From Hyphomicrobiales bacterium (GTDB lineage: Bacteria; Pseudomonadota; Alphaproteobacteria; Rhizobiales; Rhizobiaceae): a stretch of DNA of 64,000 nt. The translations under genes were made by a program, and so were the position numbers. Under the pieces are notes generated by a model that saw nothing but the letters and a program-made list of their open reading frames with translations, had not been told where the DNA came from and made no database searches. Location: positions 1 to 64,000 of the forward strand of contig UBZT01000009.1 of the NCBI GenBank assembly GCA_900470155.1, read 5' to 3'. Shown here one piece after another: positions 45,314-55,090 of this stretch (its first letter is position 1; each line of letters starts with the position of its first letter).

Positions 45314-46036
45314 CTACTTTTGCCTCCAGACGTGGTAAGATCTCACTTCGCAGACGTGCAGCAAGGCTGTCGAAACGGCCGACATCACCAGAAACATGAA
45401 TGCGATTGCCGAATAGAACAGGAAGTAGTGGCGTGTTGCACCCGCGGCCATCTTTCCTGCGAGGACGAGTTCGGTGAACCCGATGAGGCTGACGAGTGAA
45501 CTCTCCTTGAGGACGACCAGCCATAGATTGCCCAAGCCCGGCAGAGCCAAGGGGACCATCTGCGGCATCACCACCAGAAGAAATGTCTGGCGGCGTGTCA
45601 GACCGACCGCGAAGGCTGCCTCCGATTGTCCGGCCGAGACCGCAACGATCGCGCCGCGCAGGACTTCGGTGCTGTAGCCGCCCTGGACGATACCAAGAGA
45701 GATCGCCGCCGCAACGAAGCCATTCAGCTGGAAATCGGCGAGCAGGCCGGTCATGCCAAGAAGCGACCTCAGGGCATCGGTTGCCGAGTAGTAGACCAGA
45801 AAGATGATGAGAATGTCCGGGATCGAGCGAATGATCGTGGTGTATCCGGCGGCGATGCCCCTGGCGACCGGGCTTTTCGACACTTTTGCGATTGCGCCGA
45901 TCAACCCAATACAGAGACCGATGAGATATGCGCTGATCGAGATACCCAGGCTCAGACAGGCGCCGCGAACGAGTTCATCACCCCAGCCCTGGTCGCCAAA
46001 ACTGAGGAGGGTTAGCCAAGAGACCGTCGAGTCCAT
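45314..46036 (-). CDS. Polar amino-acid ABC permease (HisQ-like)
   Basis: A 240-residue permease. It has TIIRSIPDILIIFLVYY in place of the usual FRGTP element, and the coupling loop AGQSEAAFAVGLTRRQTFL. This N-terminal element resembles opine/octopine-type permeases (OccQ, NocQ, HisQ). The ATG at 46036 is preferred over a TTG at 46060 because GGAA stands upstream. It works with the next permease and the binding protein upstream. Confidence 0.92.
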   Translation of the reverse strand: MDSTVSWLTLLSFGDQGWGDELVRGACLSLGISISAYLIGLCIGLIGAIAKVSKSPVARGIAAGYTTIIRSIPDILIIFLVYYSATDALRSLLGMTGLLADFQLNGFVAAAISLGIVQGGYSTEVLRGAIVAVSAGQSEAAFAVGLTRRQTFLLVVMPQMVPLALPGLGNLWLVVLKESSLVSLIGFTELVLAGKMAAGATRHYFLFYSAIAFMFLVMSAVSTALLHVCEVRSYHVWRQK

Positions 46037-46112
46037 GCTGCATGTGTTCCAATTCGACAAGGATGGTGCCGGCGGCCAAGTGGCCAGCCGGCACCGACTT
46101 TGAATTCAAGAC

Positions 46113-46898
46113 TCAGTCACCGTAAATGTCGAAGTCAAAGTAACGTTTGGTGATCGTGTCGTATTCGCCGCTGGCGCGAACCGCCTTGATCGCCACGTTG
46201 AGACGATCCCGAAGGGCAACGTCTTCCTTGCGGACGCCGCCGCCGTCTCCATAGCCGAACATCTTTTCATGCGGCATCTCGACCTTGATCTCGTAGCCCT
46301 GCCCTTCCGGCTTCTTCAGGAAATCGGAGATCTGGATGGCCGATGCCGCCATGAGATCGACACGTCCTGCCTGGAGGTCTGCGATCTCGTCGTCCAGTGT
46401 CGGATAGAGCTTGAGATCGGCCACGCCGCCGAACTTTTCCTGCATATAGGTTGCCTGCAGGCTGGCGCTCTGCGCAGCGACTGCGACACCTTTGAACGTG
46501 TCAGGCTTGGTCACGTCGAATGCTCGCGTATCGGCCTTGGCACCGACGAGCACATTCGCCGAGTAGTAATATTTGTCGGTGAAATCGATCACTTCCTTGC
46601 GCTTGTCGGTGATCGACATCGAGCTCCAGATGACGTCGAACTTCTTTTCGAGCAGAGCCGGGATGATGCCATCCCAGGCGATATCGACGATCTCGCACTT
46701 GGCTTTCATTTCCGCGCAAACGGCATCCATGAGATCGATTTCCCATCCCTGCCATTTGCCGCTCGCATCCTTGACGGAGAAGGGCGCATAGGGCTCGGCG
46801 GCGACGCCGAAACGCAACACTTCATCTGCCGCCATCGACGCGCTGGCGGCTCCCAGCGGCGCGACAAGAATAGACAATGCAATCAGTATTTTTTTCAT
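46113..46898 (-). CDS. Polar amino-acid ABC binding protein
   Basis: A 261-residue periplasmic binding protein of family 3 (HisJ/ArgT/OccT). A signal peptide of 24 residues ends at SMA-ADE. The mature part has LRFGVAAEPYAPFSVKDASG and WQGWEIDLMDAVCAEM, typical of the family. Two Cys (CAEMKAKC) probably form the disulfide seen in HisJ-like proteins. The Met at 46898 has an AGGGGA site at good spacing; an in-frame ATG two codons earlier sits too close to it. The ligand is probably a basic or N-substituted amino acid. Confidence 0.93.
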   Translation of the reverse strand: MKKILIALSILVAPLGAASASMAADEVLRFGVAAEPYAPFSVKDASGKWQGWEIDLMDAVCAEMKAKCEIVDIAWDGIIPALLEKKFDVIWSSMSITDKRKEVIDFTDKYYYSANVLVGAKADTRAFDVTKPDTFKGVAVAAQSASLQATYMQEKFGGVADLKLYPTLDDEIADLQAGRVDLMAASAIQISDFLKKPEGQGYEIKVEMPHEKMFGYGDGGGVRKEDVALRDRLNVAIKAVRASGEYDTITKRYFDFDIYGD

Positions 46899-46942
46899 TT
46901 TCATTCCCCTTTTGGTTTGTATGGTCGTCTTGGGTTCTCGTC

Positions 46943-48280
46943 TCAGCGCGCCTCCACCGTGCGAAGCGCTTCGCATATCGAAAACAGGTGCGCGTCGGTA
47001 TCGGGTCGTGTCGAGATTTGAATGGATGCCGGCAACCTGCCCTGCGTCTTCAGGGGCATGGCAAGCGTCGGAAGTCTGAGAAAATTCGCCCACCGGCGGA
47101 AGGTGCCGCCCGCCAGGCCATAGGGCACCAGATCGGAGCCGACCGCTGTCATCTCGTCGGACAGGCGTGGCGCCAGTCCGGGTGCCACGGGGGCAGCGAG
47201 GAGATCGGCCGCCGACATCACGCGCTGAAAGGCCTCGCAAGCCTCGGCGCGAAACGCGAGCGCCATCTCGTAGGTCGCTGCATCTATGGCTGCGCCTGAC
47301 GCCAGGAAGCTGCGTACCTGGCTGCCGACGGCATCCGGCTCTCGGTCGATGAGATGCGCATACTGCGCAGCGAATTCGTATTGCAGGATCGTCAAGCCGG
47401 CATCCTTGACCCGTCCGGCGAGCGGGAATTCCAGATGCTGAATGCAGGCGCCCGCCTTTTCCAGAGCGCGCAGCCATCCGGCATGCGCATCCGCCACGGC
47501 AGGATCGATCGCTGCGGCATGGAGATCGGGACACAGGCCGATCCGAAGGCCGACAAGGTCGACTGTCTCCCGTTGCGGGACATCGCCGCCCTCACTGGCG
47601 AAATGGACCAGGCGGACATCTTCGATGCTGTTCGCAATCGGCCCGATTGTATCCAGGCTTGGTGCGGTAGGACGGACCCCTGCGCGATCGGCACAGCCAT
47701 TCGTCGGCTTGAACCCGAAAAGGCCGGTGGCAGCGGCCGTCGACCGGTTCGATCCGCCGGTGTCCGTGCCAAGGGCTGCGACGCAATACCCTGCAGCAAC
47801 GGCCGCTGCCGAACCGCTGCTTGTTCCACCGGTGCCGCGGGACGGATCAAGCGGATTGGTGACTTTGCCGAACCACGGGTTTTCATGACCCCCGGCCGTC
47901 AACTCATGCAGATTAGTCTTGCCGATGATCACGGCTCCGGCGGCGCGGAGGTTTTTAATGCAGGCAGCATCGTCAACCGCGACATGATCCCGGAAAAGAC
48001 GCGAACCGGACGTGGTCGGCCAACCTTTGACATCAATGACGTCCTTAACGGCAATTGGGATGCCATGGAGTGGTCCGCGGCTCCGACCGGAGCCAAGCTC
48101 CGCTTCCATCAACCGCGCATCGTCGAGTGCCTCGTCGCGGCCGACGAAGATCATCGCCTTGCAAGCGTCGTTGCCGCGCTCGATCCGGGCGAAACAGCCC
48201 TCTACGAAAGCCACCGGAGACAGACCGTCGGCAAAATCTCTCTGTATCCGAGCGATCGACCGAGGAGTATGATCTGTCAT
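46943..48280 (-). CDS. Amidase, amidase-signature family
   Basis: A 445-residue amidase-signature enzyme. The catalytic Lys is Lys79 (IAVKDVIDVKG), the glycine/serine loop is GGTSSGS at 151-157, and the nucleophilic Ser is probably Ser177 in GTDTGGSNRS. The loop reads GGTSSGS rather than the common GGSSGGS, and SNRSTAAATG replaces the usual SIRIPA. It is therefore an unusual member and its substrate is open. As first gene of the block with the binding protein and permeases, it may hydrolyse the imported amide. There is no signal peptide, so it is cytoplasmic. Confidence 0.9.
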   Translation of the reverse strand: MTDHTPRSIARIQRDFADGLSPVAFVEGCFARIERGNDACKAMIFVGRDEALDDARLMEAELGSGRSRGPLHGIPIAVKDVIDVKGWPTTSGSRLFRDHVAVDDAACIKNLRAAGAVIIGKTNLHELTAGGHENPWFGKVTNPLDPSRGTGGTSSGSAAAVAAGYCVAALGTDTGGSNRSTAAATGLFGFKPTNGCADRAGVRPTAPSLDTIGPIANSIEDVRLVHFASEGGDVPQRETVDLVGLRIGLCPDLHAAAIDPAVADAHAGWLRALEKAGACIQHLEFPLAGRVKDAGLTILQYEFAAQYAHLIDREPDAVGSQVRSFLASGAAIDAATYEMALAFRAEACEAFQRVMSAADLLAAPVAPGLAPRLSDEMTAVGSDLVPYGLAGGTFRRWANFLRLPTLAMPLKTQGRLPASIQISTRPDTDAHLFSICEALRTVEAR

Positions 48281-48744
48281 TGCTTTGAGCCCGCCTGTTG
48301 GTCACTGCGACCGTCACATGCAAGCTAGCAGGAAGCTCCATCCGGCCCTAATTCCCAGGAGCGCGCGGTTAATTACCAATTGTTATTAACCCCGTGCCAA
48401 GCGCATGTGGTTCTCTCGACAGTCGAGTTGGTCATCTCGCTCGAGCAAGAGACGGTGCAGGTCGGGGCAAGCCGCCACCCTGCCCGCTTATTCTGCTCTC
48501 GTCACTTTCGAGACGTGGGATATCTCCCTATGCGTGCCTGCGGCAGAACCTTCTCCTGCAAACCGCGCTTTGTGATGGACACGGGGCGCTGACCGTCGCG
48601 TGGTGGCGGCGGCAACTGCATCAGGTCATTGCGCAATGTGAACTCGCCAGCAGCGCGACGGCTCAGAGATTTTCAAGCGCCTTGGGATATGGATCCCCCC
48701 ACCAATGGCGTTCGCCACTCGTCACGCGTCTTCCGCCGCTGTGC
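48281..48744. other. 464-base intergenic region
   Basis: This separates the amidase (upstream end) from the converging end of the iminopeptidase gene on the same strand. It should carry the promoter of the amidase/transporter operon. Apart from the dyad at 48367-48391 I see nothing recognisable. The open frames at 48394-48777 show no family similarity, although this could be a decayed gene. Confidence 0.4.
48367..48391. promoter_or_regulatory. Imperfect 25-bp palindrome upstream of amidase
   Basis: GGTTAAT (48367-48373) and ATTAACC (48385-48391) are perfect inverted arms around an AT-rich centre containing CAATTG. Ten of twelve positions pair overall. It lies 87-111 bases upstream of the amidase start and is an operator candidate for the amidase/amino-acid transporter operon. 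Confidence 0.4.
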
Positions 48745-49692
48745 TCAATCCTCGTCGTACCGCTTGAGGAAATCTGAGACAGTTGCCAGGCAAAGGTCCT
48801 TCTCCTCGACATGCGGCATGTGACTGGACTGCTCGAACACAACCCAGCGGCATCCCGGCACGCGCTCGACATAGGGGCGCACCACTTCGGGTGTTGCCTC
48901 GTCGTGACGACCGGAGATCAGCAAGGTGGGCGCTTCGATCTGTGACAACCGGTCCTCGATCGTCCAATCCTTCATCGTGCCGATGACGTGAAACTCGGTC
49001 GGACCGTTCATGTTGCGGTAGACGGTATTGTCTTCGTCCATGATGGCGAATGTGCGCGCCACTTCCGGCGGCCAGGGCGAGACGCGGCAGACATGGCGAT
49101 CGTAGAAGACGCGCGAGGCCGCGATATAGTCCGGATCGGTGATCGTTCCGGCTTCCTCGTGCCTGAGAAGTGTCACTTGCACCTCGGCCGGCAGCTCACG
49201 GCGCAGGCGGTTGGCCTCCGAGACCCAAGTGTGCATATTGGCCGGTGAATTGGCGATCACAAGAGCTTTCAGCCCCTTCGGTCGTAACACCGCATGTTCG
49301 GCGCCGAGCATCCCGCCCCAGGACTGGCCGAGAAAAGCATACCGCTCCACGATGCCGAGATGAGTCAAAAGCGCATCCAGCTCTTCGAGAAACAGATCGA
49401 CCGTCCAGAAGTCCGGGCCTTTTTCCGGCAAACGCGTCGAGTTGCCATTGCCGAGTTGGTCGTAGTGGATGACCGGGCGGCCATCGAGCCCCGCGATGTC
49501 CTTGAAGCTGTCGACATAGTCATGGGTACAGCCGGGCCCGCCATGAGCGACGACGAGCGGCAGCAAAGGCGAATCCAGCGATCCGGTGATGCGGTACCAG
49601 GTCTGATAGCCGCGAAACGGTAGATAGGATTCCTGAACTTCGACCGGTGCCACGTCTTCATCTCCATGCGCTTGTTCCGATGGAGAAAGCAT
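48745..49692 (-). CDS. Proline iminopeptidase-type alpha/beta hydrolase (1)
   Basis: A 315-residue proline-iminopeptidase family hydrolase. The oxyanion element is [13 protein letters not shown], the nucleophile Ser lies in [11 protein letters not shown], the acid Asp in [10 protein letters not shown] and the His in SSHMPHVEE. Members remove N-terminal proline, or act as amide or lactone hydrolases on plant-type signals. The ATG at 49692 has a perfect AGGAGG upstream. It follows the LuxR-solo gene by 28 bases on the same strand, forming a luxR-pip pair as in OryR, XccR, PsoR and PipR loci. No signal peptide. Confidence 0.92.
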   Translation of the reverse strand: MLSPSEQAHGDEDVAPVEVQESYLPFRGYQTWYRITGSLDSPLLPLVVAHGGPGCTHDYVDSFKDIAGLDGRPVIHYDQLGNGNSTRLPEKGPDFWTVDLFLEELDALLTHLGIVERYAFLGQSWGGMLGAEHAVLRPKGLKALVIANSPANMHTWVSEANRLRRELPAEVQVTLLRHEEAGTITDPDYIAASRVFYDRHVCRVSPWPPEVARTFAIMDEDNTVYRNMNGPTEFHVIGTMKDWTIEDRLSQIEAPTLLISGRHDEATPEVVRPYVERVPGCRWVVFEQSSHMPHVEEKDLCLATVSDFLKRYDED

Positions 49693-49720
49693 AGCCTCCT
49701 GATTCAGGTCGCGGCAGCTA

Positions 49721-50503
49721 TCACAAGTAATAGGATGGAGGCTCTTCCAGCAGCCGGTAATGGGTGGCGCGCACAACCGCCTGCGTCCGGTTCTTCGCCC
49801 CGAGCTTCTTGGCAGCGGCGTTGAGGTGCATCACCACGGTTGGAACCGAGCGGCCGATGATGCGGGAAATTTCCTTGGCCGAAAGGCCTTCCGCCGAATG
49901 CCGCAGGCACTCGCGCTCGCGGTTCGTCAGGTGCGCACGCGCTCCGGTCTTCGCCGTCTCGTCGAAGGCCGCAAAGGCGGCCTCGTGGAACAGATGGGCC
50001 AGCAGGCCGAAATCCGCCATATGGCGGTCCGCGTCGCTCTGGAATCCGCGGCCAGCGCCGAAGCGCACCCCCGTCACGGTTGCGCAGTCGCCGCGCGGCA
50101 GATGCACCGGTACGGTCACGCCGCAGGACATGTTGCGCTCGTGCAGATAGCGTGACACCGGCGCACTGCGCTCGTCGAGAAAACGATTGATCTGGGTTCC
50201 GGCCTTGTGGTCGTAGTTCCAGAAGAAGGGCGTCGTGGTGCGCATCGCCAGCAGTTGAACCGGGTCGATGCGGAAATATTCGCGGTCGAACCAGTATTCG
50301 CGCATGTCCTCGGAAATGTTGCGCAGCTTCAACAGCGAGGGCAGCATCAGCGCGCCGTCGAGATCGTAGGGAACCGGCGTGTAGTCATAGATCAGGGCGT
50401 CGAAGCCGAAACCTTTGATGACCTCGAACGCGGTGTCGATCCGCCCGTCCAGTGTCTCACCCGCGGTGAGCCGCGATCGGATCGAACCAATATCGTCAAA
50501 CAT
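49721..50503 (-). CDS. LuxR solo of the plant-responsive (PipR/OryR) type
   Basis: A 260-residue LuxR protein. An autoinducer-binding domain (about 20-165) precedes a C-terminal GerE helix-turn-helix ([20 protein letters not shown], then [16 protein letters not shown]). In the pocket the conserved Asp-Pro is Asp80-Pro81 and the invariant Trp is Trp95. The positions that are Trp57 and Tyr61 in TraR-type AHL receptors are Met67 and Trp71 here. This double change is the known hallmark of plant-associated-bacteria LuxR solos, which answer plant compounds instead of AHLs. No luxI gene is present. The ATG at 50503 is preferred over TTG 50509. It sits between two iminopeptidase genes, the usual neighbour of these regulators. 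Confidence 0.9.
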   Translation of the reverse strand: MFDDIGSIRSRLTAGETLDGRIDTAFEVIKGFGFDALIYDYTPVPYDLDGALMLPSLLKLRNISEDMREYWFDREYFRIDPVQLLAMRTTTPFFWNYDHKAGTQINRFLDERSAPVSRYLHERNMSCGVTVPVHLPRGDCATVTGVRFGAGRGFQSDADRHMADFGLLAHLFHEAAFAAFDETAKTGARAHLTNRERECLRHSAEGLSAKEISRIIGRSVPTVVMHLNAAAKKLGAKNRTQAVVRATHYRLLEEPPSYYL

Positions 50504-50554
50504 GCGCAAACCCTAAAGTCGAACCGGGATCTGGAGTGCAGCGGAGTTCTCATC

Positions 50555-50570
50555 CTATCACTTCTTATAG
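50555..50570. promoter_or_regulatory. lux-box-like dyad between LuxR solo and iminopeptidase
   Basis: The 16-mer CTATCACTTCTTATAG fits the lux/las consensus CT-N12-AG and has CTAT/ATAG arms. It lies in the 147-base divergent gap, 81-96 bases before the plus-strand iminopeptidase start. That is a sensible place for a site of the adjacent LuxR solo. Confidence 0.4.
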
Positions 50571-50650
50571 CTGGTGCGGAACCGATAAAACGCTAAAAAT
50601 TAGCCTTGCTGAAAAGATGAGCAGTCATTGCGACATGCAGGAGACGCACG

Positions 50651-51544
50651 ATGTGGCGCGAGATGGAACCGGATGAGCGGATCGAGATCGATGTGACGGG
50701 CCACAAGGTCGTCGCCTACAGTTTCGGCTCGGGTCCGGACACGGTGTTCTGTCTCAATGGTGGGCCCGGCCTGCCCTGCGACTATCTGCGCGAAGCCCAT
50801 TCCTGCCTCGTAGACCAGGGCTATAGGGTTGTTGCCTTCGACCAGCTCGGCACCGGCGCCTCCGACCGCCCGACCGACACGGCGCTGTGGACCATCGGCC
50901 GCTATGTCGAAGAAACCGAAACCGTGCGCAAGGCACTCGGGCTCGGCAAGGTGCATATGCTCGGCCATTCCTGGGGCGGCTGGCTCGCGATCGACTATGC
51001 GCTCACCTATCCGGAAAACCTCAAGACGCTGATCCTCGAGGATACCGTTGCCGACATGCCGCATCTGATCCTCGAACTCGAGCGGCTGCGGGCAGCACTC
51101 GGTTCTGAGACCGTGGCGATGATGCAGAAGCACGAGGCGCGCGGCAGCATCGATCACCCGGAATATCTGGCGGCGATCACCCTTCTCAACTATCGCCATG
51201 TCTGCCGGCTTTCGGATTGGCCGGCGCCGGTGAAGCGGTCGCTGGACGACTGGAACATGGAACCTTACAGCACGATGCAGGGCCCGAACGAATTTCTCTA
51301 TATCGGCAACCTGAAAGACTGGAACCGCGTGCCGGATCTTCCGAAGATCACCGTCCCGGTGCTCATCACCTGCGGTGAACACGACGAGTTGACCCCGGCC
51401 TGCGCGCTTCGCATGAAACTGAACCTCCCCGACGCGCAACTGAGCGTCATCGACAATGCCAGCCACATGCCGTTCTATGAAAATCCGGATGGCTATTATC
51501 CGGTGCTTGTCGATTTCCTCGCGCGTCACAGGACGGCGGCATGA
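50651..51544 (+). CDS. Proline iminopeptidase-type alpha/beta hydrolase (2)
   Basis: A 297-residue hydrolase of the same family as the gene at 48745, but clearly divergent in sequence. The oxyanion element reads FCLNGGPGLPCDYL, with Asn replacing the usual His. The nucleophile Ser is in MLGHSWGGWLA, the Asp in CGEHDELTPA and the His in ASHMPFYEN. Divergent from the LuxR solo, it heads the operon with the peptide-type importer. It probably cleaves the imported substrate in the cytoplasm. The ATG at 50651 follows CAGGAG. Confidence 0.92.
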   Translation: MWREMEPDERIEIDVTGHKVVAYSFGSGPDTVFCLNGGPGLPCDYLREAHSCLVDQGYRVVAFDQLGTGASDRPTDTALWTIGRYVEETETVRKALGLGKVHMLGHSWGGWLAIDYALTYPENLKTLILEDTVADMPHLILELERLRAALGSETVAMMQKHEARGSIDHPEYLAAITLLNYRHVCRLSDWPAPVKRSLDDWNMEPYSTMQGPNEFLYIGNLKDWNRVPDLPKITVPVLITCGEHDELTPACALRMKLNLPDAQLSVIDNASHMPFYENPDGYYPVLVDFLARHRTAA

Positions 51545-51598
51545 TCGGCAGCGCGCGACATTCGCTTCAAGGCCGACAGGCCGGAAAGGTGCAGGCCC

Positions 51599-52537
51599 AT
51601 GCACCGCTATAGGTTCGTGCTGTTTCGGCCGCTGCAGTTTCTGCCGGTGCTGTTCGGCATCAGCGTCATCACCTTCATTCTCGTCCGGCTGATCCCAGGC
51701 GATCCCGCCCGCGTGCTGCTTGGTGCCCGTTCCACCCCGACGGCGATCGCCCGCATCCGCGCCCAATACGGTCTCGACGAGCCGATTTGGCTGCAATATT
51801 TCTATTTCATCCAAAACCTCGGCAAGGGCGAGATGGGCAAGTCGATCCTCTACAAGATCGACGTGCTGAAGCTGATTGTCACCCGCATCGAGCCGACGCT
51901 GGTGCTGGTGCTGACCAGCGTCCTGCTGTCGATCCTGATTGCCGTTCCGATGGCAGCGCTCGCGGCACGCAACAGCGGTCGCCTGCCGGACCATGCCGTG
52001 CGCATCGTCTCCACGCTCGGTATCGGCTTTCCGCCTTTCTGGTTGGCGCTGATGCTGATCATCCTGTTCTCCGTCAAGCTCGGCGTCCTGCCGGTCTCCG
52101 GCTATGGGACTGGCTTTCTCGACAAGGCAGCGCATCTGGTCCTGCCGAGCCTGACAATTGCGCTTTCGCTATCGGCAGTTTTGACGCGTAGCCTGCGAGC
52201 GGCGATGATCGTCGAGCTGCAATCGGATCTGGCGACCGCGGCCCGCGCCCGTGGCATGCCGGAAAGCATCGTCTTCTGGCACCATGTCTTGCCCAACTCG
52301 CTGGTGCCGACCATCAATCTGCTGGCCGTCAACATCGGCTGGCTGATCGGCGGCACGGTCGTGGTCGAGACCGTGTTTGCCATTCCGGGCATGGGCCAGC
52401 TTCTGGTGCGCGCCATCTTCTCGCGCGACTACATGGTCGTCCAGGGCGTCGCCATGGTCTTTGCCTGCGCCACCGTGCTGGTCAATTTCCTGGCCGACAT
52501 CATCACCGTGACACTCGATCCGAGGGTGCGCCTATGA
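51599..52537 (+). CDS. Dpp/Opp-type ABC permease (DppB-like)
   Basis: A 312-residue permease of the DppB/OppB type with six helices. The N-terminus is FRPLQFLPVLFGISVITFIL, followed by LIPGDPARVLLG, and the coupling-loop region is DLATAARARGMPESIVFWHH. It follows the iminopeptidase by about 55 bases, and the next permease overlaps its stop (ATGA). Confidence 0.94.
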   Translation: MHRYRFVLFRPLQFLPVLFGISVITFILVRLIPGDPARVLLGARSTPTAIARIRAQYGLDEPIWLQYFYFIQNLGKGEMGKSILYKIDVLKLIVTRIEPTLVLVLTSVLLSILIAVPMAALAARNSGRLPDHAVRIVSTLGIGFPPFWLALMLIILFSVKLGVLPVSGYGTGFLDKAAHLVLPSLTIALSLSAVLTRSLRAAMIVELQSDLATAARARGMPESIVFWHHVLPNSLVPTINLLAVNIGWLIGGTVVVETVFAIPGMGQLLVRAIFSRDYMVVQGVAMVFACATVLVNFLADIITVTLDPRVRL

Positions 52538-53382
52538 CCGCCGTCGCGACCCGCATGACTGTATCGTGGAACCGATTTCTGGGGCGCAACCTCACCCTGG
52601 TCACCGGCGCCGCCATTCTGGGACTGTTTCTGCTGGTTGCGCTCGCCGCACCGCTGATCGCGCCATACGATCCCATCTATCAGGATGCGGCCGTTCGGCT
52701 CGCTGTGCCTTCTCTGGCCCATCCCTTCGGCACAGACAATTTCGGTCGCGACATCTTCTCGCGTGTCATTTGGGGCACGCGCATCGACCTGCAGATCGCC
52801 GTCATCGGCGTCGCCTTCCCGTTCCTGATCGGCACCTTCATCGGCACGATCGCCGGTTTCTTCGGCGGTATCGTCGATACGATCTTCATGCGGCTGGTCG
52901 ATATCATCCTCGCCTTTCCCTTCCTCGTGCTGATGCTGTCGATCATCGCCATTCTCGGGCCGGGCCTGTCGAGTTTCTATATCGCCATGGCGCTGGTGGG
53001 CTGGGTCTCCTACGCCCGGCTGATCCGCGCACAGATGCTGGTGCTGAAGAACAGCGATTATGCGGTGGCCGCCGTCAGCCTCGGCTTCAGCCGCAGCCGC
53101 ATCATGTTCCGCCACCTGTTGCCGAACGCGATTGCCGGATCGATCGTGTTTTCCATGTCGGATGCGGTGCTGGTGCTGCTCAGTGGCGCCGCCATCAGCT
53201 ATCTCGGCCTCGGTGTTCAGCCGCCGGTCGCCGAATGGGGCGTGATGGTTGCGGAAGGCCAGAGCTTCATCACCACGGCCTGGTGGATCACGCTTTTTCC
53301 GGGCCTTTCCATCGTCGTGCTGGCCTTCGGCTTCAGCCTTCTCGGCGATGGGCTGGGTGAATGGCTGGGAGTGAGAGAATGA
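52534..53382 (+). CDS. Dpp/Opp-type ABC permease (DppC-like)
   Basis: A 282-residue permease. FGTDNFGRDIFSRVIWG is the DppC-type element, and the coupling loop reads YAVAAVSLGFSRSRIMFRHL. It overlaps both neighbours by 4 bases, showing coupled translation with the DppB-like protein and the fused ATPase. Confidence 0.94.
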   Translation: MTAVATRMTVSWNRFLGRNLTLVTGAAILGLFLLVALAAPLIAPYDPIYQDAAVRLAVPSLAHPFGTDNFGRDIFSRVIWGTRIDLQIAVIGVAFPFLIGTFIGTIAGFFGGIVDTIFMRLVDIILAFPFLVLMLSIIAILGPGLSSFYIAMALVGWVSYARLIRAQMLVLKNSDYAVAAVSLGFSRSRIMFRHLLPNAIAGSIVFSMSDAVLVLLSGAAISYLGLGVQPPVAEWGVMVAEGQSFITTAWWITLFPGLSIVVLAFGFSLLGDGLGEWLGVRE

Positions 53383-55067
53383 GCGAGCCGATCCTCTCCA
53401 TCCGCGATCTGACCGTCCACGCCCTGCTCGACGGCGAGACGCGCAGGCTCATCGATGCCGTGTCCTTCGATCTCGACCGCGGCGAAATTCTCGGCCTTGT
53501 CGGCGAAAGCGGCTCCGGCAAGAGCATGATCTGCCGGGCGCTGGTGCAACTCCTGCCATCGAAGGCGATCACCATCACCGGTGGGTCGGTGATGCTGGGT
53601 GGTCGCGACCTGACCATGCTGGATGACGATGCCATGCGCGGGGTGCGCGGCGCCCAGATCGGCATGGTATTCCAGAACCCGACCAGCCATCTCGACCCGG
53701 TAATGCGCATCGGCGACCAGATCGCGGAAGGCATTCGCTATCACCAGGGCAAGTCGCGCCGCGATGCGAAAGCCATGGCCATCGACATCCTCGCCCAGGT
53801 CGGTTTTCCTGATCCCGAGCGACAATACGACAACTATCCGCACGAGTTTTCCGGTGGCATGCGCCAGCGGGCGATGATTGCCGTCGCACTGTCCTGCAAT
53901 CCGGAAATTCTGATCGCCGACGAGCCGACGACAGCGCTCGACGTCACAATCCAGGCGCAGATCCTCAAGCTGCTGATGGACCTTCGCGACGCGCGCGGCC
54001 TGTCGATCATCCTCATCACCCATGATCTTGGCATCGTCGCCCAGACCTGCGACCGGATCGCCGTGCTGCGTCATGGGCAATTGCTGGAACTCGGCGACAA
54101 GCGGCAGGTGCTGTCGAACCCGCAGCATGCCTATACCGTCAGCCTGCTCGAGAGCCACCCGTCTATGCCCGAGGACATTGCTTCCGCAATCGTCGTGGAA
54201 GCACCGAAAACGCCTGCGCGTGCGCTTCTCGAAATCGATGATCTCGTGGTTCGCTTCCCGACCCCCGGTTTCAGCTTGTTCAACAGCGGCAAGTCCCATG
54301 TAGCCGCCGTCAATGGCGTCAGCCTGCGCGTGATGCCCGGCGAAACAGTCGGCATCGTCGGTGAAAGTGGGTCCGGCAAGAGCACGCTGGCGCGCGCCAT
54401 CCTCGGCCTGACACCGCTGTCCTCGGGCCATATCAGCTTCGAGGGTCTGGACCTCGCCCAGCAGCGCCGACAGGCGCTGGCAAAGATCCGCACGCAATCG
54501 GCCATGGTGTTTCAGGATCCCTACAACGCGCTGAACCCGCGCATGAGCATCGGCGCGATGCTGGCCGAGGTTTTGGCGGTGCAGAACAAGGTGCCCGCCA
54601 ACCGGATACCCGCCCGCGTCCACGAATTGCTCGATCTGGTCGGCCTGGACCGGGAATTTGCCACCCGCCGCCCGCAATCGATGAGCGGCGGCCAGTGCCA
54701 GCGCGCCGGCATCGCGAGGGCGCTGGCTGTCGATCCGAAACTGATCATCGCCGACGAATGCGTGGCGGCACTGGATGTAACGATCCAGGCACAGATCATC
54801 GACCTGTTTCGCGATCTGAAGAGCGCCATGAACCTGACGCTTCTGTTCATTGCCCACGACCTCGCCATCGTCCGCAACCTCTGCGACCGGGTTGTGGTGA
54901 TGTATCGCGGACAGATCGTCGAGGAGGGCCGCTGCGAAGATGTCTTTGCCCGACCGCAGCACGCCTATACCGCAGCGCTGATCGCCGCCATTCCCGATAT
55001 AGACCCCGACAAACCGCTGATGGGCGGCCTGCCGGCGGAGACAATACCGCATCTCCTGACTGCCTGA
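53379..55067 (+). CDS. Fused Dpp-type ABC ATPase (DppD-DppF in one chain)
   Basis: A 562-residue protein with two complete nucleotide-binding domains. The first has Walker [15 protein letters not shown], signature [15 protein letters not shown] and Walker [13 protein letters not shown]. The second, from about residue 285, has [29 protein letters not shown] and [12 protein letters not shown]. The second Walker B reads ADECVAALD instead of the usual DEPVSALD, and the signature has Cys in SGGQCQR; both are slight departures that do not remove the catalytic Glu. This is the GsiA/YejF layout. It drives the two permeases just upstream. Confidence 0.94.
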   Translation: MSEPILSIRDLTVHALLDGETRRLIDAVSFDLDRGEILGLVGESGSGKSMICRALVQLLPSKAITITGGSVMLGGRDLTMLDDDAMRGVRGAQIGMVFQNPTSHLDPVMRIGDQIAEGIRYHQGKSRRDAKAMAIDILAQVGFPDPERQYDNYPHEFSGGMRQRAMIAVALSCNPEILIADEPTTALDVTIQAQILKLLMDLRDARGLSIILITHDLGIVAQTCDRIAVLRHGQLLELGDKRQVLSNPQHAYTVSLLESHPSMPEDIASAIVVEAPKTPARALLEIDDLVVRFPTPGFSLFNSGKSHVAAVNGVSLRVMPGETVGIVGESGSGKSTLARAILGLTPLSSGHISFEGLDLAQQRRQALAKIRTQSAMVFQDPYNALNPRMSIGAMLAEVLAVQNKVPANRIPARVHELLDLVGLDREFATRRPQSMSGGQCQRAGIARALAVDPKLIIADECVAALDVTIQAQIIDLFRDLKSAMNLTLLFIAHDLAIVRNLCDRVVVMYRGQIVEEGRCEDVFARPQHAYTAALIAAIPDIDPDKPLMGGLPAETIPHLLTA

Positions 55068-55090
55068 TAACAACAAAGGGAACGAATGAC

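Noticed and set aside
48394-48777. A 127-codon plus-strand frame in the gap after the amidase operon.
   Set aside because: No family similarity, no ribosome site, and its end overlaps the convincing iminopeptidase gene.
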